DNA of 48,063 nt from Stenomitos rutilans HA7619-LM2 (GCA_019358945.1 JAHHIE010000051.1:1-48063), one strand, 5' to 3'; shown: positions 16,813 to 25,089, counted from the stretch's first letter. Numbers and translations: made by a program. Notes: generated by a model not told the origin, from the letters alone.

Positions 16813-19635
16813 CTATGCATTTAGCCGACGTTCGATCGCGGCAAACAATGCCTCGAACTCATCCTGACTATGAAGATCAGGCATGAGCGTATTCATGTTT
16901 TTGAAGATGCCCGTCAGTTCGGCAATGGTGTTGCGGATGTCTGTATATTGATCGATTTCGTCACGAAAGCCTTGTAGGTTTGCAGATCCAACGCCTTTCA
17001 TTGCTTCATCGAGTGCGTTGATTTCGTCTTCCCAATGCTTGATGTATTTGATGCGCTGGGTTGGTTTGTAGATGTCTGCATCGGAGAGGACGATGGGAAA
17101 AATGCGATCGTAAAACTGATGATTTTTTGCCACCTGCACCAGCTCAAACATGCAGTTGGGAGATTTCAAATATTTATCGCTGACGACTGCAATCACACAT
17201 TTACCGCGACCGATGCGCTCCATAAATGCTTGAATTAGCCCTTTGTACTCCAAGTCTCGCTTGTCACGAATGATGGTGATACCTTTTGCCTGAAACGCTT
17301 CATCCAGTCGGTTGACAAATGCCTCGCGTTCATCACCCCAGGCGTAGGAGATAAAGACTTCTTTTTCTGGCTCTGGTTGCGATCGCAGGTTAATCCTTGT
17401 TGCTCCTGGATCACGTCGTCTTTGCTGCCGTTCCTGTACCGATTCGATGCCATCTAGCAAGGATTGGACGCTGATACGTTCCTTGAGTCCGGTGGGAATG
17501 AAGCTGGTTTCGCCCAATTCCTCCAGGGTGAGCAAGTGCTGATAGTCGATCGGTTCAATGCCTGGATGAGTGGGTAAGGGAATTTTCTCGTCAACGTCCA
17601 AACCAGGAATAGTTTGATGGATGGCGGCGAACTGGGCGCGAATAACGGTGAGAAAGCGGCGATGACCGTGGTTAGTACCTATGATGCGGATAAAGATTTT
17701 CTTGTCTTCGCGGTCGGCTTTAATCAACGCAACGTTTCCTTCGTAGGCCAGCACGACTCCGTTGCGCCAGTAGGTATGCTGGTGAATCTTGTCGTTCATG
17801 CGGACGATGAAGCGCGAGATGATGCTGGTGGGCAACACCTTGTAGTGATATTCAAATGGCAATGCGTCTCGCCAGTCGCCTGTGTAGGGTTCTTCCTTCG
17901 TCAACAGATCGGGCAGCAAAAACTTCTGGTCGTGAAAGCCTTCGAGGTCAAAGCAGAGTTCAAACTTTCGCATCATGTCGATGATGAACAGATGCTTGCT
18001 GCGGGGATAGCGACTTTGATCGAGGATGCGGGTGAGGTGATTGCGTTCTAGAATGCCCCGATGCTCGGTGATGAGTGGGTTGTCGTTGAGGATGCGATAC
18101 ACGCCGTTTGTTACCCACTGCGGATTAAGAACGTTGGTATCTTCTAACCGATCGTCGCCATAAAAGTTGAGCACAATGCCGAGGTCGTGTAGGAAGCTAA
18201 CGAGCGTAGTTTGGCTCAAGTCGTCGGTGATGCCTTGTGCGTTGCAGAGCTGCTGATACTCGGTGTAGGGAATGTAATCGTGCTCGATCGCTTCGAGCTG
18301 TTGCTTGAGCGTAAACCAGGAGAGGGGCAGCGGGTCGTAGATGTGTTCGAGCTTGTCCACTTCTTGCGTAATGAGCGATCGCAGGTCATCAATACCCTGA
18401 TCCGTTTCGCAAGAGGTTTCCACAATCGCTTTGATCTGCGGATACTTGGTTTGCAAGCCACGTCTATCAATATCCAGCGGCTGTTGATCGACCTGATTGC
18501 CCACAATAATGATGGGCGAATCGCCGCCAAAGCTTTGGATGATCTTGAGCCAGTATTCCAGTCGGTTCTCGTCTTCATCCTGACGGGCGTTGAGTACCAG
18601 CAGGTAGAGACTGCGCTTGGTGAGAAAGAACTGATGGGTCGCGTGCATGATCTCCTGCCCACCAAAATCCCACACGTTGAGGCGAATGGTCTGCTCTTTG
18701 ACTGGAATCTGCCAGGGCTGAATCTGAATGCCCTCCGTTTTACGCTCGTGTTGGTTGAAGACTCCCTCGATCAAACGCTTTACCAAAGACGTTTTACCAA
18801 CATTGCTCTGCCCAACCACCAATAGTTTGGCTTCGTTGAGCGGCTTCTTCTGTTCCTTCTGAAGTTGAAAATAATAGCTGAAAATACTGGCAGGATACCA
18901 ATCATCACCTAAAATTTCTGGCGGAATCGGCAATGCATTGTCTCGTAAATCTAACTGTAGAAGCTTCTTGAGCTGTATAAGTTCTGGCGATAGCGCTGTC
19001 AAGCGGTTACGACTAAGAATAAGCTTTGTGAGGCTGGTAAGTTGCCCAATCTCGCTTGGTAGCGCTATCAATTGATTGCTGTCGAGTTCAAGTGTAAGGA
19101 GGCTGGTAAGTTGCCCAATCTCGCTTGGCAGTGTCGTTAATTGATTGCTATTGAGATGAAGCGTGTGGAGTTTAGTAAGTTTACCGATCTCATGTGGTAT
19201 TGCCGTTAATTGGTTATCACTAAGGATAAGCGTAATGAGATTGATAAGCCGCCCAATCTCGCTTGGCAACGCCGTTAATTGATTGCTGTAAAGATCAAGC
19301 CTATTGAGGCTGGTGAGTTGACCGATCTCAGGAGGTAATGTTGTCAATTGATTACCGTTGAGATCAAGCCTACTGAGACTGGTGAGTTGACCGATCTCAG
19401 GAGGTAATACTATCAACTGATTGAAGCTGAACTGAAGCGTATTAAGATTCGTAAGTTGAAAGATCTCAGATGGTACTGTTGTCAGGTGATTGAAGCGGAG
19501 AAAAAGTGTGCCCAGATTGGTAAGTTCACCGATCTCTGGCGGCAGTGTTGTCAAACTTTTTCCAGAAAGATCAAGTTCGGTTGCTCCTTCTCTAGCCGCT
19601 TGTTTGATGATTTGCAGCAGTTCTTCGTCTGTCAT
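16813..19635 (-). CDS. LRR-Roc-COR-TIR (Roco-family) protein
   Basis: 940 residues from the ATG at 19635 (GAGG eight bases before); a TTG two codons upstream is possible. Residues about 18-240 are nine to ten leucine-rich repeats of 23 residues (LPxEIGQLTSLxxLDLxxNQLT). A Roc GTPase follows: P-loop GQSNVGKTS (about 275), DFGGQ switch II (about 323), NQVD (about 380). A COR region spans about 440-680. The C-terminus from about 757 is a TIR domain: EVFISYAWGDEREAF, then SDKYLKSPNCMFEL whose Glu (about 831) lies where TIR NADases keep their catalytic Glu. Likely a GTP-controlled sensor whose TIR end signals or consumes NAD. No partner gene is adjacent. Confidence 0.93.
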   Translation of the reverse strand: MTDEELLQIIKQAAREGATELDLSGKSLTTLPPEIGELTNLGTLFLRFNHLTTVPSEIFQLTNLNTLQFSFNQLIVLPPEIGQLTSLSRLDLNGNQLTTLPPEIGQLTSLNRLDLYSNQLTALPSEIGRLINLITLILSDNQLTAIPHEIGKLTKLHTLHLNSNQLTTLPSEIGQLTSLLTLELDSNQLIALPSEIGQLTSLTKLILSRNRLTALSPELIQLKKLLQLDLRDNALPIPPEILGDDWYPASIFSYYFQLQKEQKKPLNEAKLLVVGQSNVGKTSLVKRLIEGVFNQHERKTEGIQIQPWQIPVKEQTIRLNVWDFGGQEIMHATHQFFLTKRSLYLLVLNARQDEDENRLEYWLKIIQSFGGDSPIIIVGNQVDQQPLDIDRRGLQTKYPQIKAIVETSCETDQGIDDLRSLITQEVDKLEHIYDPLPLSWFTLKQQLEAIEHDYIPYTEYQQLCNAQGITDDLSQTTLVSFLHDLGIVLNFYGDDRLEDTNVLNPQWVTNGVYRILNDNPLITEHRGILERNHLTRILDQSRYPRSKHLFIIDMMRKFELCFDLEGFHDQKFLLPDLLTKEEPYTGDWRDALPFEYHYKVLPTSIISRFIVRMNDKIHQHTYWRNGVVLAYEGNVALIKADREDKKIFIRIIGTNHGHRRFLTVIRAQFAAIHQTIPGLDVDEKIPLPTHPGIEPIDYQHLLTLEELGETSFIPTGLKERISVQSLLDGIESVQERQQRRRDPGATRINLRSQPEPEKEVFISYAWGDEREAFVNRLDEAFQAKGITIIRDKRDLEYKGLIQAFMERIGRGKCVIAVVSDKYLKSPNCMFELVQVAKNHQFYDRIFPIVLSDADIYKPTQRIKYIKHWEDEINALDEAMKGVGSANLQGFRDEIDQYTDIRNTIAELTGIFKNMNTLMPDLHSQDEFEALFAAIERRLNA

Positions 19636-19808
19636 GGGCAAACCTCACGGGTTGAGCGATTTGGCGATCGACGTTGATCAATACTTTACCTGCTGTCGGT
19701 GTGAGGTGTGGGATGAGGGATGGGGGATGAGGGGCGATCGGGAATAGGAAGCACCCTGAAATTTGATCGTTCTCCTTCAAGCGATCGTCTGACATCAGGG
19801 CTTTAAAG

Positions 19809-20034
19809 CCCCCAGAATTGGGGGTTGGGGGCAAAGGCGTAAGTCCTGTCCATCACTTATATGCCAATGTCCGAAGCGATTCAGCCTCCTAATCCCCTAA
19901 CTTTGGGGGACTTTGAACTGATCAGAGTACTCTAGAGACACGATCGCCCTGACTCGACTGATAACGTCCGAAGTTACTCAGCCCCCTAATCCCCCAGAAT
20001 TGGGGGATTAGGGGGCTGATCAGGGCACTCTAGA
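19809..20034. repeat. Cluster of CCCCCAGAATTGGGGG palindromes and a ~98-bp duplicated unit
   Basis: Two CCCCC-AGAATT-GGGGG hairpins lie at 19809-19824 and 19991-20006. The segment from GTCCGAAGCGATTCAGCC (about 19869) to CTCTAGAG recurs from about 19967 (GTCCGAAGTTACTCAGCC) to CTCTAGAA, a 98-bp tandem duplication with divergence. The same core palindrome occurs reversed at 34845-34862. The 427-base gap holds no gene. Confidence 0.75.
19978..20019. repeat. Perfect 18-bp-stem palindrome
   Basis: Arms TCAGCCCCCTAATCCCCC and GGGGGATTAGGGGGCTGA pair perfectly around the loop AGAATT. This is the longest perfect inverted repeat I found in the window. It is 43 bases before the DUF559 gene and could act as a terminator-like barrier or be a miniature repetitive element. 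Confidence 0.9.
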
Positions 20035-20062
20035 AAAGAAAAACTGTCGATTCGATAGACTG

Positions 20063-20482
20063 ATGCCGAAAGACTCTCCTAGAATTCGTGGCACGAACCT
20101 GCAAACGGAGCAAGCTGCTCGTCAGCTACGGAAGCATCAAACTCCTGCCGAAACCCGATTATGGAACGCTTTGAGTTGTCGTCAACTGGCAGGACTTAGG
20201 TTTCGCCGTCAGCATCCCGTCGGGCAGTTCATTGTTGACTTCTACTGCCCATCCTGCAAATTAGTCATTGAGGTCGATGGGGAGGTTCATATCCAGCAAG
20301 AAGCCTATGATAATGCTCGAACAGAACGGCTCCAATCGTTTGGTTATCAAGTGTTGCGGTTTACCAATGAAGAAGTTTTGAGCGATCTACAAGCTGTTCT
20401 AGCCCGCATTGTACAAGTAGCAGAAGCCTGTTTTCCCCCAGAACATAGCCCACATTGCCAATGCAGCGCGATCAAATCGTGA
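20063..20482 (+). CDS. DUF559 family endonuclease-like protein
   Basis: 139 residues. The conserved core reads ARQLRKHQTPAETRLWNALS, LAGLRFRRQHPVGQFIVDFY, CKLVIEVDGEVH and RTERLQSFGYQVLRFTNEEV. The D...EVDG pattern resembles the PD-(D/E)xK/Vsr nuclease core, so DNA cleavage is plausible but not shown for most members. The last residues run into a 21-bp repeat array. Confidence 0.88.
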   Translation: MPKDSPRIRGTNLQTEQAARQLRKHQTPAETRLWNALSCRQLAGLRFRRQHPVGQFIVDFYCPSCKLVIEVDGEVHIQQEAYDNARTERLQSFGYQVLRFTNEEVLSDLQAVLARIVQVAEACFPPEHSPHCQCSAIKS

Positions 20483-20619
20483 TCGATGCAGTCACATTCG
20501 AGATCGATGGGCATACATTTGGCATCGATCGCCATACATTTGAGTTCGATCGCGATCGATTGGTGATCGATGGCTATACATTTGTGATCGATACGATCAC
20601 ATTGGCAATGTTAGCGATC
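20473..20619. repeat. 21-bp tandem repeat array (about seven units)
   Basis: Seven contiguous degenerate units with consensus close to ACATTTGWGATCGATSGCYAT, starting inside the 3' end of the DUF559 gene. Each contains GATCGAT or a variant. On the plus strand an open frame of about 66 codons reads as heptapeptides TFEIDGH, TFGIDRH, TFEFDRD, RLVIDGY, TFVIDTI, but no ribosome binding site precedes it, so I treat it as a DNA repeat. Confidence 0.8.
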
Positions 20620-20780
20620 GCGCACTTGTGTGAGGGGCGATCATCAACAGTTTAACGGGATGAGGAATGAGGGTGCGATCGTAAAGTGGGCGATCGCGTT
20701 ACGCTGGCTTACTCTGGAAGAATGAGTATAGGCATTGCGCGATCGATGCTTTTGCGGTCTAACGCTACGTTGGAGGAGTC

Positions 20781-20999
20781 ATGATTCAAGCAGCCTTGTT
20801 GGAGACGTTACAGAAACTACCTGAGTCGCTACAGCTAGAAGTGCTGCATTACGCCGAATTTCTGGTGCAGAAGTATCCTCAAGATGCGATCGCGGTAGAA
20901 CCACTTCAGAAGAAGCGCGAAGCGGGTGCGCTTAAGGGAAGAATCTGGATGTCAGACGATTTTGATGAACCGCTAGAAGACTTCAAAGAATATATGTGA
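20781..20999 (+). CDS. DUF2281-type antitoxin
   Basis: 72 residues, with a GGAGG ribosome binding site five bases upstream of the ATG. LLETLQKLPESLQLEVLHYAEFL is the DUF2281 signature, and the C-terminus (GRIWMSDDFDEPLEDFKEY) resembles the toxin-wrapping tail of VapB-like antitoxins. It sits six bases before a PIN toxin gene, so the pair forms a type II toxin-antitoxin module. Confidence 0.88.
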   Translation: MIQAALLETLQKLPESLQLEVLHYAEFLVQKYPQDAIAVEPLQKKREAGALKGRIWMSDDFDEPLEDFKEYM

Positions 21000-21005
21000 A
21001 GCTAG

Positions 21006-21383
21006 ATGTTACTCGATACTCATACCTTGTTGTGGTTCCTTGACGACGACCCGCAACTGCCATCAGTCGTGAGAGAACGAATCGAGAATGCTGATACTAG
21101 CTTTGTCAGTATTGTGAGTCTTTGGGAGATTGCAATCAAAATTAGCATCGGCAAGCTGCGGCTTAACTACTCATTTCACGACTTGCAAGATTTGCTCGAT
21201 CGCTTTGAGATTGAAGTTTTGCCGCTCGCCTTTACTGATATAGAGCAGTATCTCAATCTGCCGTTGCATCACCGTGACCCGTTCGATCGCATGCTCATCG
21301 CCCAAGCAATGAGTCACGATCTGACGCTGATTAGCCGCGATGAACAATTCGATGCGTATTCAATTCAGCGATCGCGGGAGTAG
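21006..21383 (+). CDS. PIN-domain toxin (VapC family)
   Basis: 125 residues. LLDTHTLLWFL gives the first catalytic Asp (Asp4), SLWEIAIKISIGKL the conserved Glu, and HHRDPFDRMLIAQAMSHDLT the central acidic pair, followed by ISRDEQFD. The text is characteristic of the VapC subgroup paired with DUF2281 antitoxins. It is expected to be an RNase inhibited by the preceding protein. Confidence 0.92.
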   Translation: MLLDTHTLLWFLDDDPQLPSVVRERIENADTSFVSIVSLWEIAIKISIGKLRLNYSFHDLQDLLDRFEIEVLPLAFTDIEQYLNLPLHHRDPFDRMLIAQAMSHDLTLISRDEQFDAYSIQRSRE

Positions 21384-21388
21384 CATCA

Positions 21389-22015
21389 CTACACATCCAC
21401 AGGCAGCAACGAATAGTAAATGATGGCGAGAAAGCGAATGGGTAAGGTAATCAGCTTTTCGGGACCGTGAGGAATGTCGCCGCGAAAGGTGAGGGAATCG
21501 CCAGGTTCTAGCAGATAGGTGGATTGCCCGTGACGGTACTCGATCGCGCCTTCCAGCATATAAATAAACTCTGTACCGGGATGTTCAAACGTGGGAAACA
21601 CCTCGGAGGCATCATCCATTGTGATCAAGAACGGCTCAAAGAGTTTTGTGGGTCCCTGGTCATAGGCTAATAGGTGATAAGTATGACCGCGTTTGGTGCC
21701 TCGGCGCACCACTTCCATCCCTTCGCCCTGTTTGACCAGTTGAGCACTTCCCGCAGGGATGTTGTAGTTGCGAAACAGCGTTGCCAAAGACACACCGAGA
21801 GCACTGGCAAGTTTTGCCAATGTTTCCAGACTCGTAGCCGTTTGTGCGTTCTCAATTTTGGATAACATCCCGCGCGAAATGCCGATTTGTTCGGCAACCT
21901 CGGCGATCGTCAACCCATGCTTTTGCCGCAGTTCACGAATGGTATTGCCAAGATAGCGCTCTAGAGCATGTTCAGCGACGTTTCGTTCTAGATTGCTGGT
22001 TGTAGCCTCTACCAT
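21389..22015 (-). CDS. XRE-family transcriptional regulator with cupin domain
   Basis: 208 residues. The helix-turn-helix spans about residues 22-80 (LGNTIRELRQKHGLTIAEVA, QIGISRGMLSKIENAQ). The cupin domain covers about 105-205, with FEHPGTEFIYMLEGAIEYR, YLLEPGDSLTFRGDIPHGPE and the usual metal or ligand-binding strands. Such regulators often sense a small metabolite of the operon they face. It is divergent from purU and the methylamine cluster with a 130-base gap, so it is the best candidate regulator of that cluster. Confidence 0.9.
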   Translation of the reverse strand: MVEATTSNLERNVAEHALERYLGNTIRELRQKHGLTIAEVAEQIGISRGMLSKIENAQTATSLETLAKLASALGVSLATLFRNYNIPAGSAQLVKQGEGMEVVRRGTKRGHTYHLLAYDQGPTKLFEPFLITMDDASEVFPTFEHPGTEFIYMLEGAIEYRHGQSTYLLEPGDSLTFRGDIPHGPEKLITLPIRFLAIIYYSLLPVDV

Positions 22016-22075
22016 CGTTACACCTCACGTGCGATCGCGTCACTCCAGACTAGATCGCATCATAGCAGGAAATTT

Positions 22076-22107
22076 AGTTGACATATATGAATCAAAGACT
22101 GCATGAT
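22076..22107 (+). promoter_or_regulatory. Candidate promoter/operator before purU
   Basis: TTGACA at 22078-22083 is a consensus -35 box; CATGAT at 22102-22107, 18 bases on, is a fair -10. The -35 is embedded in TTGACATATATGAATCAA (22078-22095), an imperfect dyad around CATATATG that could bind the divergently encoded XRE-cupin protein. No clear NtcA site (GTA-N8-TAC) was seen in the gap. Confidence 0.45.
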
Positions 22108-22145
22108 AGTCACTGAAGTTTCCTTAACGGAACGGGAATTTTTCG

Positions 22146-23006
22146 ATGCCCTCTGTACGACGCTACACCTTAACCCTCTCGTGCCCTGATCGCGTGGGCA
22201 TTGTAGCAGCCGTAAGCACGTTTGTTGCCAGTCATCAGGGGTGGATTGTGGAAGCGCAGCATCACGCTGATCGCGTGGCAGAGCGGTTCTTCATGCGGCA
22301 AGAAATTCTCGCTGAGTCACTTCCCTTTGGCATTGAAGCGTTTCGAGCACAGTTTGCGCCGATCGCCGAGTCCTTTCAAATGGAATGGAATGTCACCGAC
22401 TCCGCACAAAAGAAGCGGGTGGTGATTTTAGTCTCTAAGCTAGAGCATTGCCTGTATGACCTGCTGGCACGGTGGCAAAGTGGCGAACTGGATGTGGAAA
22501 TTCCCTGCGTGATTTCCAATCATGATGGGTTTCGCAAGTTCGTAGAGTGGCACGAGATTCCCTTCTATCATGTGCCTGTTACGCCCGATACAAAAGCCGA
22601 TGCCTTTGATAAAGTGATGCATTTGTTTGACCGCGTACAGGGAGATGTGATGGTGTTGGCACGCTACATGCAGGTGCTCTCACCGAAGATGTGCGATCGC
22701 TACACGGGCCGCATTATTAACATCCATCATTCGTTTCTGCCGTCGTTTGTAGGTGCTAAACCCTACCATCAGGCGTATGAACGCGGCGTGAAATTGACGG
22801 GTGCAACCTGTCACTATGTCACAGCAGACCTGGATGCAGGCCCCATCATTGAGCAGGATGTGATTCGCATTGACCATTCTGATTCGGTAGAAGATCTGGT
22901 GCGTTATGGCAAAGATATTGAGAAAGCGGTGCTGGCAAGGGGCTTGCGCTATCACGTGGAAGACCGGGTGCTGGTGCATGGTAACAAAACCGTCGTGTTT
23001 CGGTAG
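22146..23006 (+). CDS. purU: Formyltetrahydrofolate deformylase PurU
   Basis: 286 residues: an N-terminal ACT domain (RYTLTLSCPDRVGIVAAVST, HHADRVAERFFMR) and a formyltransferase-like catalytic domain with CVISNHDGFRKFVEWHEIPF, INIHHSFLPSFVGAKPYHQA and TCHYVTADLDAGPIIEQDV. It hydrolyses 10-formyl-THF to formate and THF. Ten bases separate it from mgdA, so it leads the cluster. In an N-methylglutamate pathway the C1 unit enters as methylene-THF; PurU would release it as formate and regenerate THF. Confidence 0.95.
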   Translation: MPSVRRYTLTLSCPDRVGIVAAVSTFVASHQGWIVEAQHHADRVAERFFMRQEILAESLPFGIEAFRAQFAPIAESFQMEWNVTDSAQKKRVVILVSKLEHCLYDLLARWQSGELDVEIPCVISNHDGFRKFVEWHEIPFYHVPVTPDTKADAFDKVMHLFDRVQGDVMVLARYMQVLSPKMCDRYTGRIINIHHSFLPSFVGAKPYHQAYERGVKLTGATCHYVTADLDAGPIIEQDVIRIDHSDSVEDLVRYGKDIEKAVLARGLRYHVEDRVLVHGNKTVVFR

Positions 23007-23015
23007 GAGATTGCC

Positions 23016-24257
23016 ATGCCATTGCGCTTACTGAAATTTGGTTTCTCCCAAAAGCATCCCGAACCCCGGATGTTTCGGCAGCCCGATCGCCTCAAGTCGA
23101 GTTACGACGCGGTAATTATTGGTGGGGGTGGTCATGGGCTGGCTGCTGCCTACTACCTGGCACGCGATCACGGTATACACAATGTCGCGGTGCTGGAGAA
23201 AGGCTACCTCGGCGGCGGCAATACGGGACGCAACACCACAATCATTCGTTCTAACTACCTTACGCCTGAAGGCGTGAAGTTCTACGATGAATCGGTGCGG
23301 CTATGGCAGGACTTGTCACAAGAGTTTGACCTGAATGTGTTCTATTCCACACGCGGGCATTTTACGCTAGCACACACGGATGCGTCGGTGCGAACCATGC
23401 GCTGGCGATCGGAGGTCAACAAGCATTTCGGCATTGCTAGTGAACTGGTGGATGCTGATGCGGTGCAAGATGCCTGCCCACATGTGGATATAACCTGTGG
23501 TGGACACGCTCCTATTCTTGGTGCTCTCTACCATGCACCGGGAAGCATTGCCCGCCATGATGCCGTGGCGTGGGGTTACGGTCGTGGAGCCGATCAGCGC
23601 GGCGTAGAAATCCATCAACAAACGGAAGTGTTGGGCATTACGACTAAAGCAGGTCGAGTGACAGGTGTAGAAACGTCACGGGGAAAGATTTCCACATCAC
23701 GAGTTCTCTGTGCGGTCGCTGGATCAACGCCACGATTGCTGGCTATGGTGGGATTGCGATCACCCCTCCACATCCATCCTTTACAAGCAATGGTGAGCGA
23801 ACCCATGAAAGCATGGCTTGATCCCATCATTGTTTCGGGTAGTTTGCATGTGTATGTCAGCCAAACGGCACGGGGAGAACTGGTGATGGGTGCGTCGCTT
23901 GACCCCTACGAGCTACATTCCACCCGATCGACCCTCGATTTTGTAGAAGGCTTGGCAGCAAATATGCTGGAACTTTTTCCCTTCCTGTCGCATGTCAAAG
24001 TGGTGAGGCAATGGGCAGGCATGGCAGACATGACTCCAGATTTCGCACCCATTATGGGAAAAACCGCGATCGAGGGTTTTTATTTGGATTCCGGTTGGGG
24101 CACCTGGGGCTTTAAAGCAACGCCTGTAGCAGGTAAAACGATGGCATATACAGTGGCGAACGATCGCACCCATGAGCTGATTCAAGACTTTTCTCTCGAT
24201 CGTTTTGCCAACTATGCTTTGGTGGGTGAAAAGGGTGCGGCTTCGGTGGGACATTAG
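23016..24257 (+). CDS. mgdA: N-methylglutamate dehydrogenase subunit A (sarcosine oxidase beta-like)
   Basis: 413 residues of the DAO/SoxB flavoprotein family. The FAD motif is YDAVIIGGGGHGLAAAYYLA (G36-G41), followed by EKGYLGGGNTGRNTTIIRSN, the SoxB-type flavin site. The C-terminal part has QWAGMADMTPDFAPIMG and LDSGWGTWGFKATP. Alone it would be called sarcosine oxidase beta. I call it MgdA because gmaS and mgsABC follow in the same cluster. It is the flavin subunit oxidising the N-methyl group. GGAGA precedes the ATG. Confidence 0.87.
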   Translation: MPLRLLKFGFSQKHPEPRMFRQPDRLKSSYDAVIIGGGGHGLAAAYYLARDHGIHNVAVLEKGYLGGGNTGRNTTIIRSNYLTPEGVKFYDESVRLWQDLSQEFDLNVFYSTRGHFTLAHTDASVRTMRWRSEVNKHFGIASELVDADAVQDACPHVDITCGGHAPILGALYHAPGSIARHDAVAWGYGRGADQRGVEIHQQTEVLGITTKAGRVTGVETSRGKISTSRVLCAVAGSTPRLLAMVGLRSPLHIHPLQAMVSEPMKAWLDPIIVSGSLHVYVSQTARGELVMGASLDPYELHSTRSTLDFVEGLAANMLELFPFLSHVKVVRQWAGMADMTPDFAPIMGKTAIEGFYLDSGWGTWGFKATPVAGKTMAYTVANDRTHELIQDFSLDRFANYALVGEKGAASVGH

Positions 24258-24290
24258 GGAGTGGGGAGTGGGGAATGGGGAGGGGGGAAT
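24258..24290. repeat. Intergenic GTGGGGA heptamer repeat
   Basis: Tandem GAGTGGGGAGTGGGGAATG-type heptamers immediately after the mgdA stop, the same family as in the VOC gene. The 115-base gap otherwise holds only the ribosome binding site of the next gene. Confidence 0.7.
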
Positions 24291-24372
24291 TTTGAGTAGT
24301 GCTCTGCGCCGACAAGCTAGAGAGTTTTAAGTTGAAAAGTGGGGAGCAGGGAATCGAAATTGAGGAGAGTTT

Positions 24373-24681
24373 ATGGTGCTTGAGGTGGCGATGTTAATGG
24401 TCAAAAATGAATTAGAGCAAGCATTTGAAACCTCGTTCAGGCAGGCTTCGCTCTTAATTGCCTCTATGCCTGGGTATGAATCCCATGAACTCCATCAATG
24501 CCTGGAAGTGCCCAGAAAGTATTTGCTGTTGGTGAAATGGAATACGCTAGAAGACCATACGATCGGCTTTCGCCAATCATCTATCTATCAAACATGGAAA
24601 CAGCTTTTGCACCATTTCTATGATCCGTTCCCAGTGGTTGAACATTTTATAGAAGTCGTTAGCTGCAAGCGGCAAGAGTGA
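24373..24681 (+). CDS. Antibiotic biosynthesis monooxygenase (ABM) domain protein
   Basis: 102 residues with a single ferredoxin-like ABM domain: VLEVAMLMVKNELEQAFETS, FRQASLLIASMPGYESHEL, YLLLVKWNTLEDHTIGFRQS and YDPFPVVEHFIEV. GGAGAG precedes the ATG. Members are small, often dimeric, oxidases or stress proteins; no substrate can be given. It sits between mgdA and mgdB, where other NMG clusters known to me have no such gene. Confidence 0.85.
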   Translation: MVLEVAMLMVKNELEQAFETSFRQASLLIASMPGYESHELHQCLEVPRKYLLLVKWNTLEDHTIGFRQSSIYQTWKQLLHHFYDPFPVVEHFIEVVSCKRQE

Positions 24682-24706
24682 ATCTTCTAATGAACGTTCG
24701 ACGCTT

Positions 24707-25036
24707 ATGAAGAAATTACTCTTTGTGTGCGGTAAAAATCGTTTACGTAGCCCGACTGCTGAAACGATCTTCTCGCGCTATGAGGGATTGGAAGTCGAAT
24801 CGGCGGGGATCGACCGGGACGCAGATACGCCGCTATCTAGCGAGACAATTCAATGGGCAGATGTCATCTTTGTGATGGAAAATGTACACCGGAGTAAGCT
24901 CTCAAAAAAGTTTCAGCCTTATCTTAATGGTAAACGGATTGTTTGTTTGGATATTCATGACGAGTATGAGTATATGGAATCGGCTCTGGTAGAACTCCTT
25001 GAGAGAAAAGTATTGCCGCTGTTAGGCACCTTTTAG
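24707..25036 (+). CDS. Short low-molecular-weight protein-tyrosine-phosphatase-like protein
   Basis: 109 residues. The phosphate-binding loop CGKNRLRS (Cys8, Arg14) fits CX5R and is followed by PTAE; the acid segment near the C-terminus is DIHDEYEYM, where the short family usually has DIPDxY. Known LMW-PTPs are about 150 residues, so this belongs to the compact subgroup. It may dephosphorylate proteins or small molecules. It is inserted between mgdA and mgdB on the same strand. Confidence 0.85.
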   Translation: MKKLLFVCGKNRLRSPTAETIFSRYEGLEVESAGIDRDADTPLSSETIQWADVIFVMENVHRSKLSKKFQPYLNGKRIVCLDIHDEYEYMESALVELLERKVLPLLGTF

Positions 25037-25089
25037 CACTGAAATAGATGGACTGCGATGGGTGGGACTCTGATGGATGGGAAGAAACG

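Noticed and set aside
17614-18825. Long plus-strand open frames opposite the Roco gene
   Set aside because: They mirror the codon pattern of the reverse-strand gene, which has clear LRR, GTPase and TIR motifs.
20473-20619. CRISPR array
   Set aside because: Units are contiguous 21-mers without unique spacers, and no cas gene is present.
20455-20655. Open frame of 66 codons with TFxIDxH repeats as a protein
   Set aside because: No ribosome binding site, overlaps the DUF559 gene, and is explained by the 21-bp DNA repeat.
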